Source: Pirellula staleyi DSM 6068 (GTDB lineage Bacteria > Planctomycetota > Planctomycetia > Pirellulales > Pirellulaceae). Taken from it: a stretch of 64,000 bases of DNA. Position 1 is the first letter of the stretch; each line of letters starts with the position of its first letter. The stretch covers positions 806,001-870,000 of the forward strand of contig NC_013720.1 of the NCBI RefSeq assembly GCF_000025185.1, given 5' to 3'. A program made the position numbers and the translations under genes. The notes beneath the pieces were generated by a model. The model made no database searches, was not told where the DNA came from, and saw only the letters and a list, made by a program, of their open reading frames with translations. This document shows positions 1 through 6,902 of the stretch, one piece after another.

Positions 1-1294
1 GATGCCACAATTCGGGTTCGATGAAGACCGACGCCACCGGCAGCGGACCCTTTTCGCGGAAGACTTCGCGCAGCTCTTTGGGAGGCTGATCGAGGACCCC
101 AATCAGGTCGATATTTTGAATGCTTAAGCGTTCGGCAAACCAGCTCACACGATCGATGCGTTCGCTCTTCGCAGTTTCGCCCCAGACCGGAAATTTGGCC
201 CAGTGCAAACCGGAGTGCGAGAGCAGCGTCGCGAGATCGTTCATCGAAAGCTGCGTGTCGGCATCGGGAAGCGACCAACCAAATTGTCCATCGCTGGCAA
301 AGGTCGTTTCGCGGAGCACAACGAAGCTGGTGCGCTCGGTGAGGAGTGTCACGCCACGACTCCGAAGCTGCACGCGCACGCTATAAAAACCGACGTCGGT
401 CACCATCGGCCGAAAGCGCGTCGAGCCTGCGAGTCCTTCCAGCTGCTTGCCGCTGGTGGTGGTGAGCGACGTTTCGCTGGCGAGTGGTTTCGTGGCGGAA
501 ATCCCGGGCCACTGAGCACCCAGGTTGAGTGTTTGACTCGACGTAGAGAGCACTTTTCCTTCGTGATCCATCAGCTCGAAGACGAGTTCCGGACGAGGGT
601 CGTCGATCCCCGAAACATCGCACTGCACTTCCGCATCGCGCGGCTGGGTGAATAGTCCCGCCGTGGTGGTGGGATGAAGTGTCATGCGCGGCAAGCGAAT
701 GAGCGTCACATCGTCGAACCAGGCGCTGCCGGTCAGATCTTCGCGCAGTTCGCTCGGGATCAAATGGAGCGTCAGGACCGCTTTCACCGCGCGATTGGTC
801 GCTGGCGCGATCGGTCCGATTTGCACGCGCTGCCAGGTCGTGTCGCCACTGAGCTCGGGCGATTTGTGTGTTTCGAGCAACTGCCCTTCGGCATCCAGGA
901 GCGAGAGGCTGATGAAGGCAACATCGCGCGCCAGTCCGCGTGTCTGCAGATTGGCGGTCGCAACGAACGAGTATTGCGGGCTGATTGGCGTGATTGGCGT
1001 CGAAATCGCCGCGCCACCGCCGTTGAGCTGCATCTCGAGTACGCGCCGCGCGCGGGGCGCATCGGGATCGTCGACAATCTGCACTTTCACATACTCGGGA
1101 TAGCCTCGCCCACGGCGACGGGTCCACCGATCGGGCCACTGATCGCGGTTGATATCGGTCGGGTTTTCGAAGTCGCACGACAACACCACAGCCGCCGCCG
1201 GCCACTCGGTGGTCGAGACGATCTCGGCTGCCTCACTGCCCAGAATGCAAAAGGTAGCTAAAATCAGCGGCAGGATCGTAATGTGTGGTTTCAT
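1..1294 (-). CDS. Secreted protein of unknown function, 3' end cut by the window edge
   Basis: Reading the minus strand from an ATG at 1294 gives 431 codons without a stop, running off the left edge. The N-terminus (MKPHITILPLILATFCILGS) is a signal peptide, so the product is exported. It continues with a stretch that looks like a beta-rich, carbohydrate-binding-like module (FENPTDINRDQWPDRW, later TGSAWFDDVTLIRLP, typical of the end of jelly-roll modules), then a region without clear motifs. Planctomycetes carry many such large secreted proteins with glycoside-hydrolase-like cores; the catalytic part, if any, lies outside the window. No strong Shine-Dalgarno sequence is visible. I am confident of the reading frame but not of a function. 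Confidence 0.8.
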   Translation of the reverse strand, partial: MKPHITILPLILATFCILGSEAAEIVSTTEWPAAAVVLSCDFENPTDINRDQWPDRWTRRRGRGYPEYVKVQIVDDPDAPRARRVLEMQLNGGGAAISTPITPISPQYSFVATANLQTRGLARDVAFISLSLLDAEGQLLETHKSPELSGDTTWQRVQIGPIAPATNRAVKAVLTLHLIPSELREDLTGSAWFDDVTLIRLPRMTLHPTTTAGLFTQPRDAEVQCDVSGIDDPRPELVFELMDHEGKVLSTSSQTLNLGAQWPGISATKPLASETSLTTTSGKQLEGLAGSTRFRPMVTDVGFYSVRVQLRSRGVTLLTERTSFVVLRETTFASDGQFGWSLPDADTQLSMNDLATLLSHSGLHWAKFPVWGETAKSERIDRVSWFAERLSIQNIDLIGVLDQPPKELREVFREKGPLPVASVFIEPELWH

Positions 1295-1379
1295 AGCTTA
1301 GCGACGATCGCCCCCCATTCGGGCCCCTGCTCGACAGCGATTCGAGTGCATTTAACATCCAGCGAGATCACCTACCGAC

Positions 1380-2162
1380 ATGTTGCAAATCAAAGTTGGC
1401 GTTCAACTTGCCAGTCTGCGACTCCCCTTCAGGCAAGCTTTGCTCACGGCTCGCGAAATGGGAGCCGATGCGGTCGAAATCGACGCCCGTGAAGAGCTGA
1501 AAGGTGAAGAACTTTCCGTCACGGGGATCCGCCAGATTCGGAAAATGCTGGAAGATCTGAATTTGCGGGTTGCAGCGGTTCGTTTTCGAACGCGCCGCGG
1601 CTACGACGTGCAGCAAGATCTCGACGAGCGGGTCGATGCGACGCGACGCACGCTCAAGCTGGCCTACGACCTGGGGACCCACGTGGTGATCAATCACGTC
1701 GGTCGCATTCCGGCGGAAGTGACTCACCCGGCGTTTCAAACGATGGTCGACGCTTTGACCGACATCGGTCGGCATGGACAGCGTGTCGGCGCGATGCTGG
1801 CGGCCGAGACCGTGGCCGAAAGTGGCGCCGATCTCAAGCGGCTGATCGATGCGCTTCCACCAGCGTCGATCGGCGTGAATCTCAACCCCGCGCCACTGAT
1901 TATGAATGGCCAATCGCCGCGCGAAGTGGTCGACGCCGTGGGGCAGCATGTGCTGCACATGAACGCCACCGATGCCACCCGCGATCTCTCACTCGCGCAA
2001 GGAATCGAAACGCCGCTGGGCTATGGAAGTGCCGAAATTCCCGAGCTTTTAGCGGTCCTCGAGGAACATCAGTATCGCGGCTATTTCACCGTCGAGCGGC
2101 ACCAGTCGAATGCTCCCCAGGTCGATCTCAAGCAAGCGATCACGTTTCTGCGTAATCTATAG
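1380..2162 (+). CDS. Sugar phosphate isomerase/epimerase (xylose-isomerase-like TIM barrel)
   Basis: 260 residues, the usual length for the AP-endonuclease-2/xylose-isomerase-like TIM-barrel family. Visible landmarks are GVQLASLRLPFRQAL at the first strand, MGADAVEIDAR at the second, HVVINHVGRIP in mid-barrel, and the C-terminal GYGSAEIPELLAVLEEHQYRGYFTVER, the usual last barrel strand with a metal-ligand acid (E). The substrate cannot be told from sequence; relatives act on hydroxypyruvate, inosose or rare ketoses. It lies divergently from the secreted-protein gene, with 85 bp between starts, and is followed after 59 bp by the MerR-TPR gene on the same strand. The product should be cytoplasmic. 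Confidence 0.85.
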   Translation: MLQIKVGVQLASLRLPFRQALLTAREMGADAVEIDAREELKGEELSVTGIRQIRKMLEDLNLRVAAVRFRTRRGYDVQQDLDERVDATRRTLKLAYDLGTHVVINHVGRIPAEVTHPAFQTMVDALTDIGRHGQRVGAMLAAETVAESGADLKRLIDALPPASIGVNLNPAPLIMNGQSPREVVDAVGQHVLHMNATDATRDLSLAQGIETPLGYGSAEIPELLAVLEEHQYRGYFTVERHQSNAPQVDLKQAITFLRNL

Positions 2163-2221
2163 CACCTGCCGATCGGCAACCCTTCGAACCCTCTCTCCCT
2201 TCACCTGCGAAATCAGCTCGA

Positions 2222-3124
2222 ATGAACGATTCCGTTCGCCGCTATACCCCTTCGATGCTCGCTCAACTGGCGAAAGTGAACGTCGCCCAAGTGCGCGCGT
2301 GGCATCGTCGCGGTTGGTTGCTGGCCAGCGACGAGCGGAACCGCGTGAAGTACTACGACTTCTCGGAAGTGGCTGTCGCGCGCCAACTCGCCACGCTCTA
2401 TCGCGGCGGCTTAACGCCCGCTTCGATCGAAAAACAGCTGAAGGATTTGAAGGCCCGTTTTCCCGGCATCGAGCGCCCTTTAGCCGAGCTTTCGATTGTC
2501 GTCGAAGGGAGGCAAATCCTGGTCCGTCAAGCGCGCGGCTTGAGCGAGCCAGGTGGTCAGCTGCGGATCGATTTTCGTGGACTCGACGAAGAGGACGACG
2601 CTCAATCGGGCGCGCCGTCGGTGATTGCGAGTCCCGCGATGTTCCTTCGCCGGGGCCAAGAGTCCGATGAAGCCGCTCCCGAAAATCTCGCAAAATGGGC
2701 CGAAGAACTGCAAGAAGTGGGAGAGCTGCGTGCGGCTGCCGACATGTATCGCGCGGCGCTAGCTGCTGGTGGACCGACCCCGCGACTCTGCTTCGAACTG
2801 GCCGAGTTGCTCTATCGACTCGGAGAACTCGGTGCCGCGCGCGAGCGCTATTCGATGGTGATCGAGCTCGACGAGAACGATGTCGAAGCCCGCGCGAATC
2901 TCGGCTGTGTGCTCGCGGAACTAGGGGAAAAATCGCTAGGAATTGCGGCTCTTTCGGGCGCTATCGATTGCGACCCACAGTATGCCGACGCGCATTTTCA
3001 TCTCGCACGATTGCTCGACGAAACCGACGAGCCCGACGCCGCGACGCGCCACTGGCAGGCCTTTTTGGCCCTCGCCCCCGACAGCCCCTGGGCCGAAGAA
3101 GCTGCCGACCGTTTGCAGCTGTAG
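2222..3124 (+). CDS. MerR-type winged-helix regulator fused to TPR repeats
   Basis: 300 residues. Residues about 9-75 (YTPSMLAQLAKVNVAQVRAW, then GWLLASDERNRVKYYDFSEV) are a MerR-family DNA-binding domain: helix-turn-helix, wing, and the aromatic/basic YYDF segment. A linker (about 85-150) follows. Residues 155-295 are tetratricopeptide repeats, with the alternating Ala/Gly/Tyr pattern in AADMYRAALAAGG, LGAARERYSMVIELDENDVE and HFHLARLLDETDEPDAA. The ligand-binding C-terminal half of a normal MerR protein is therefore replaced by a protein-interaction scaffold. This arrangement recurs in planctomycetes and myxobacteria (family knowledge). Its targets are unknown. A terminator-like hairpin lies 50 bp downstream. 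Confidence 0.85.
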   Translation: MNDSVRRYTPSMLAQLAKVNVAQVRAWHRRGWLLASDERNRVKYYDFSEVAVARQLATLYRGGLTPASIEKQLKDLKARFPGIERPLAELSIVVEGRQILVRQARGLSEPGGQLRIDFRGLDEEDDAQSGAPSVIASPAMFLRRGQESDEAAPENLAKWAEELQEVGELRAAADMYRAALAAGGPTPRLCFELAELLYRLGELGAARERYSMVIELDENDVEARANLGCVLAELGEKSLGIAALSGAIDCDPQYADAHFHLARLLDETDEPDAATRHWQAFLALAPDSPWAEEAADRLQL

Positions 3125-3176
3125 CCAGCGGACTGCACCGCTGAACTTCTCTTTCGCGCAGCTCGGCGCATAAAAA

Positions 3177-3211
3177 TACCCGCGACTTCTGCGGACAGAT
3201 CGTCGCGGGTA
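3177..3211 (-). terminator. Intrinsic terminator for the minus strand
   Basis: The arms ACCCGCGAC and GTCGCGGGT form a perfect 9-bp stem with a 15-nt loop. On the minus strand the hairpin is followed by ATTTTTA, so it should end transcripts of the small basic protein gene at 3334-3621. It lies between convergent genes. Confidence 0.7.
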
Positions 3212-3333
3212 GTGAGGCGGTTTGCGCTGCACCCGCTAGGTGAGGCCTACCTGATGAGCAAAGTCCGTTGCGCTCGCCGCCGAGCTACGAAGTTGCCAAG
3301 CTACTGTTTGTTGAACTACTACTAGCTGAGCAA

Positions 3334-3621
3334 TTACGACTGCGACTTCGCCACTTTAGCTTCTCGAACAGCACGCGAGGCGTTGTCGAGAAAGTTATCG
3401 ATTTGATTCAGGCCGCGCATCAGCATGGCGTGACCATCGATATCAATCGCATCGATTTTCGAATCGTCCATCGCACGCGCGAGAGCTGCAAATCGAGTTG
3501 CCTGTTCACGAATACGTTCTTGAACACCAGTGATTTTCTGACTGGAGTAGGGCTCTTTGCGCGGGCTTCGCAGGGAGGCATCGTCCCCCCCCACCTTCTT
3601 CACAGATTTCTTCTTGGCCAT
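3334..3621 (-). CDS. Small basic protein of unknown function
   Basis: 95 residues from the ATG at 3621, chosen because AAGGAG lies 10 bp upstream; the longer frame upstream has no such site. The N-terminus is lysine-rich (MAKKKSVKK). The rest is predicted helical (RIREQATRFAALARAMDDSK, then IDNFLDNASRAVREAKVAKS), without Cys or membrane segments. The basic tail followed by an amphipathic helix could suit a nucleic-acid-associated protein, but no family is recognised. Its promoter would lie in the AT-rich interval shared divergently with the phage-like cassette, so the two may be regulated together. Confidence 0.75.
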   Translation of the reverse strand: MAKKKSVKKVGGDDASLRSPRKEPYSSQKITGVQERIREQATRFAALARAMDDSKIDAIDIDGHAMLMRGLNQIDNFLDNASRAVREAKVAKSQS

Positions 3622-3744
3622 AGGTAGAAAACTCCTTGCCAGCACTGTAACTGCTATCACCAAAGTTGTAAAGCATTTACATCAAAATCTTTCACGATCT
3701 CGGTAAGTATTCTGCAAAAAGTATTGAAGAGATATTCGCGACTG

Positions 3745-3769
3745 ATGTACAGCAGCATATACTGTACGT
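3745..3769. promoter_or_regulatory. Operator-like inverted repeat upstream of the phage-like cassette
   Basis: ATGTACAG (3745-3752) and CTGTACGT (3762-3769) are inverted repeats matching at 7 of 8 positions, separated by 9 bp, in the AT-rich interval between divergent genes. A site of this size could bind a dimeric repressor. There is no experimental or family evidence. Confidence 0.4.
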
Positions 3770-3852
3770 GTGTTTACTAATGAGCTGCGAGTGGCCCAGT
3801 TATCCACCGCCGCAACAGCCCGTTTTGGGAAGGCTCGGAAAGGAGCAGAACC

Positions 3853-4191
3853 ATGATCTCGCGAGTCGATCCGCAGCAGCAAGCGCGTGCGAAACTACTG
3901 ATTTTTCAAGGGATTAGCCACCTTTCGATCAGCAAGCGGCTGGGGCTTCACCGGGCCACGATCGCTCGCATCGCCCGGGGGGATCTCGAGGCGCCCGAGC
4001 CCCGCGAAGACCATCCTCCAGGCTACGACGAACGACAAAAACGGCGCTGTCCAACCTGTGGGCACCTGGTCTATCTGTGGCCCTGTTTGGCCTGCGAACT
4101 CGAGACTCCAACGGGTCCGCCAGATGCAGTTCCCGCTCCCCCACCTCGGCAGGATGAACGCCGACGGCGGGCCGATCGCAGTTTTCGATAA
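3853..4191 (+). CDS. Helix-turn-helix plus zinc-ribbon small protein, first gene of phage-like cassette
   Basis: 112 residues, ATG preceded by GGAAAGGAG at good spacing. Residues 12-45 are a resolvase-type helix-turn-helix (LIFQGISHLSISKRLGLHRA followed by TIARIARGDL). Residues 65-82 hold two CxxC-like pairs (CPTCGHLVYLWPCLACEL), a likely zinc ribbon. The tail is proline- and arginine-rich. This domain pair suits a small DNA-binding protein, either a regulator of the cassette or an accessory terminase or recombination factor. It heads a run of six plus-strand genes ending with the large terminase and lies 84 bp after an operator-like inverted repeat. Confidence 0.75.
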   Translation: MISRVDPQQQARAKLLIFQGISHLSISKRLGLHRATIARIARGDLEAPEPREDHPPGYDERQKRRCPTCGHLVYLWPCLACELETPTGPPDAVPAPPPRQDERRRRADRSFR

Positions 4192-4244
4192 CTTCCTAAC
4201 ACTTCCGAACGAATTCTTTACGAATTGCTCAAAGGAGCTTCACG

Positions 4245-4466
4245 ATGTCTTTAGAACACACTGTCTCGCTACTCACCACGCTCGTCGGGCTTGGCGTCTC
4301 GATCCTGCTGGCCAGTATTCCTTGGGCCTACGGCATTCATGGTCGGCTGACTCGCATTGAGACGACCCTCGCCGAGTCGCTGCCACATAAGCCGCGACTG
4401 GAGGAGATCGATCGACGGCTCGCGCGGGTCGAATTGCTTCAGGAGCGCGACGCCACCCAGGCTTGA
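4245..4466 (+). CDS. Small single-pass membrane protein with coiled-coil tail
   Basis: 73 residues; AAAGGAG is placed 7 bp before the ATG. Residues 6-28 (VSLLTTLVGLGVSILLASIP) form one membrane segment. The remainder (RLTRIETTLAESL, RLEEIDRRLARVELLQERD) is a charged heptad-like helix. Phage genomes often carry proteins of this shape near the packaging genes (holin- or spanin-like, or membrane anchors), but nothing here identifies the role. It sits between the HTH/zinc gene and the ParB-like gene. Confidence 0.65.
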   Translation: MSLEHTVSLLTTLVGLGVSILLASIPWAYGIHGRLTRIETTLAESLPHKPRLEEIDRRLARVELLQERDATQA

Positions 4467-4515
4467 GCAGCGCGCTCGATTGTCCCCTGCCCCGTTTTGG
4501 AAAGTGATGAGAACC

Positions 4516-5001
4516 ATGTCGAGCCCCACACTTAAGCGTGAACTTCGGTGGATGAAGGCCACGCTGCTCAAGCGACACCCGCTCAAGTTGCGTGCTGCTG
4601 CCCCGCAAGATCGAAAACGAGTCGAGGAGCAAATCGAGCAACTCGGCTGTGTGACGCCGATCATCGCCCATCCTCGCGACGATGGTTCTCTCGAGATTCT
4701 CGACGGGCATCTGCGCGCCGAGATCGCGGGAGAGAACCTCGTCCCTGTCGTCGTCCTGGAATGCGACAACGCAGCGTCGGCACCGATTTTTGCGGCACTT
4801 CAGCAGCGAAGCGATCGGCCACAAGTAACGAGTCGTTACGCGAAGAAAACGCCTGCCGATTTGGTGCGTGACGCGGAGAAGATTCCCGCTTCGTATCAGT
4901 TGCTCGTCGATTGTGGCGCGGAGCCGCAGCAACGATTGCTGTTTGATGCACTCGAAGCGCAAGGGCTCCGCTGCCGCGTTCTCACGCTGACGACCTCGTA
5001 G
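4516..5001 (+). CDS. ParB/sulfiredoxin-fold nuclease-like protein
   Basis: 161 residues from the ATG at 4516; an in-frame ATG at 4507 is possible. The later start is preferred because GGAAAG and AGAACCATG align with the upstream region of the cassette's first gene. Residues 16-85 match the ParB N-terminal fold: LKLRAAAPQDRKRVEEQIEQ, LGCVTPIIAHP, then DGSLEILDGHLRAE, where GHLR corresponds to the GxxR nucleotide-binding motif. The centromere-binding HTH of true ParB is absent. In phages this fold occurs in nucleases, regulators and DNA-modification islands (family knowledge). It is followed by the ABC-GNAT fusion. Confidence 0.75.
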   Translation: MSSPTLKRELRWMKATLLKRHPLKLRAAAPQDRKRVEEQIEQLGCVTPIIAHPRDDGSLEILDGHLRAEIAGENLVPVVVLECDNAASAPIFAALQQRSDRPQVTSRYAKKTPADLVRDAEKIPASYQLLVDCGAEPQQRLLFDALEAQGLRCRVLTLTTS

Positions 5002-5115
5002 CAGATCACGCTTGATTCACCAGTTCACTGTTTACCTCTCCCTTGCCAAAGAGCGCGGGCAAGCACGAGAGTCGTACGTCGCTGCGCACTCGGCAAATCA
5101 TCGAAAGGGACGACC

Positions 5116-6255
5116 ATGACACGCTTTGACATTCATCTTTGTTCGCAAGTTCCGCGCACGTTTCGTTTAGCAGCGCTCGAAGGAACATTTGGACTGGAGT
5201 GCGCAGAAATGTCGCATGAACGGATCGAGGCCGAGGTCCCCTCGCTCGAAGAGTCGTGGCGCATCGGCGCTATTGTGGGCCCGAGCGGAAGTGGCAAGAC
5301 GACGCTCGCCAAAGCTGCTTTTTCCCAAGGATTTCGCGATATTTTGCCTTGGCGGGGGGATGTCGCGATGATCGATGGGTTGCCCGATCGTCCCCTCGCC
5401 GAACTGATGAGTCTGCTCACTTCGGTGGGACTCGGAAGCCCACGCATCTGGACGCGGCCGTTTCATCAACTGAGTAGCGGCGAGCAGTTTCGCGCCCATC
5501 TAGCTCGAGCATTGGCGGCTCCTGTCGACGAAGCGCGTCACTCGGTGCTTGTCGTCGATGAGTTCACCAGCAACGTCGATCGGACCACCGCGCGGAGCAT
5601 CGCAGCGGCTGTCGGTGCAACGCTGCGGCGGAATCCTCAACTCCCTCGGCTGGTGGTTGTCACCTGTCATCACGATATCGTCCCGTGGCTCTCGCCGGAC
5701 TGGCATGTCAACTTGAATAGCGGGTCGGCAGTGCTCGAGCGCACGCGTGTCGCGCGACCGCTGGTGAAGCTCGAAGTCGAGCGGGCTCCGCAAAGCATGT
5801 GGCAACAGTTTCGCAAGCATCACTACCTGCATGGCGACCTCGGTCGTTCGAGCAGTTGCTACATCGCCAAATGGCAAGGAGAACTTGCGGCGTTCCTCGC
5901 CGTGGTTCCTCAGCTCGGTCGCGCGGGTCAAAAGCGGATCTCGCGCATCGTCACGCTGCCACAGTTTCAAGGACTCGGTATTGGAATGCGACTCGCCGAG
6001 CATGTAGCGCGCGAGCTATCTGCGCGCGGTCATCGTGTGACAATCACTGCCAGTCATCCGGGAGTGATTCGTCGCTGCAGCAGTTCACCCCACTGGAAAT
6101 TGCAGCGGTACTCGCGGACCGGCAAAGCAGCGCCTCAGCAGTTCTGCGAGCGAACGATTGCGTCGACGATTCGTCGCCCTAGCGCATCGTTTCAGTACAT
6201 CGGTGTCGTCGATTCGCAACCAGCCGCGCGTGATGAAAACGAGGTGCGCTCGTGA
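5116..6255 (+). CDS. ABC-type ATPase fused to a Mom-like GNAT acyltransferase domain
   Basis: 379 residues. The N-terminal half is an ABC ATPase: Walker A GPSGSGKTT (55-63), signature LSSGEQ (119-124), Walker B VLVVDEF (144-150) and a switch histidine in TCHHD (183-187). There are no membrane segments and no transporter partner nearby, so it is not an import or export ATPase. Residues 226-335 are a GNAT fold with the acyl-CoA loop QFQGLGIGMRL (284-294), preceded by WQQFRKHHYLHGDLGRSS and followed by TASHPGVIRR and SPHW. This pattern resembles phage Mom-type DNA acyltransferases (family knowledge by eye). It overlaps the next gene by 4 bp. A role in DNA modification is inference. Confidence 0.85.
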   Translation: MTRFDIHLCSQVPRTFRLAALEGTFGLECAEMSHERIEAEVPSLEESWRIGAIVGPSGSGKTTLAKAAFSQGFRDILPWRGDVAMIDGLPDRPLAELMSLLTSVGLGSPRIWTRPFHQLSSGEQFRAHLARALAAPVDEARHSVLVVDEFTSNVDRTTARSIAAAVGATLRRNPQLPRLVVVTCHHDIVPWLSPDWHVNLNSGSAVLERTRVARPLVKLEVERAPQSMWQQFRKHHYLHGDLGRSSSCYIAKWQGELAAFLAVVPQLGRAGQKRISRIVTLPQFQGLGIGMRLAEHVARELSARGHRVTITASHPGVIRRCSSSPHWKLQRYSRTGKAAPQQFCERTIASTIRRPSASFQYIGVVDSQPAARDENEVRS

Positions 6256-6902
6256 CTACATCCGGCGAGAACAAACAGACAAAAGCAGCCGAAATACGCG
6301 AGAAATATAAGGAAAAACGCCCCTCGGCGCGTGATATGGCAATCGTTCGCCGATCGCTCTCGGGCGCGACCCAGCGCGAGATCGGTGCCGAGTTTGGACT
6401 TTCAGCAGGACGCGTTTCGCACATCATCGCAAAGGTAGCAAAGTGGATGGCAGCGAGGCCGCGCGAGCTGCACTATCTCGATTCAGCCGACCCGCTTTCG
6501 CTCACCGAGCGCTGGCAACTCGGAGAGAATTTGAAACTCGAGCAACTGCATCAAGCGATCGCCTCGCTGTGGGATGAGTGGGATCGATCTTGCAAGCCGA
6601 CCGAGACTTGGAAGGTCAGCTGCGTCGAAGGAAAGGATGAACGAAAAATCGAGAAGACGGTGAAGTCGCGTGCTGGAGATCCGCGCTACATCGGACTGAT
6701 TCGTCGACTGCTGGAAGATGTAGACCAAGCGCGCATGCGCGCGATGAAACGACACTCGCGCCACAAGGAATCGACCGATGCAACCACTCTGGAACCTGAG
6801 CAACGACGATTGGCAATCCATCGCATCTTGGAGCTCGCACGCGAGCGAAACCGAGCAGCAACAACTGGTGGAACTGATCCTCGGCCGGAGTCTGGCGACT
6901 GA
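6252..6902 (+). CDS. Probable small terminase subunit (HTH protein)
   Basis: 216 residues, GTG start inside the preceding stop (GTGA), so probably translationally coupled. The N-terminus is lysine-rich. Residues 25-62 form a helix-turn-helix (MAIVRRSLSGATQREIGAEF, then GLSAGRVSHIIAKVAKWM). The rest is helical, with an unusual mid-segment (TWKVSCVEGKDERKIEKTVK). A DNA-binding protein of about 200 residues directly upstream of the large terminase is the usual position and shape of a small terminase subunit, which recognises the packaging site. The assignment rests mainly on context. Its last 125 bp overlap the start of the large terminase in another frame. Confidence 0.65.
   Translation: MTTSGENKQTKAAEIREKYKEKRPSARDMAIVRRSLSGATQREIGAEFGLSAGRVSHIIAKVAKWMAARPRELHYLDSADPLSLTERWQLGENLKLEQLHQAIASLWDEWDRSCKPTETWKVSCVEGKDERKIEKTVKSRAGDPRYIGLIRRLLEDVDQARMRAMKRHSRHKESTDATTLEPEQRRLAIHRILELARERNRAATTGGTDPRPESGD

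Noticed and set aside
381-1205. 274-codon minus-strand frame at the left edge
   Set aside because: It is Arg-rich and out of frame with the signal-peptide protein starting at 1294, which reads cleanly through the whole region.
5116-5800. ABC transporter ATPase
   Set aside because: No permease or binding-protein gene is nearby, and the ATPase is fused to a GNAT domain within a phage-like cassette.
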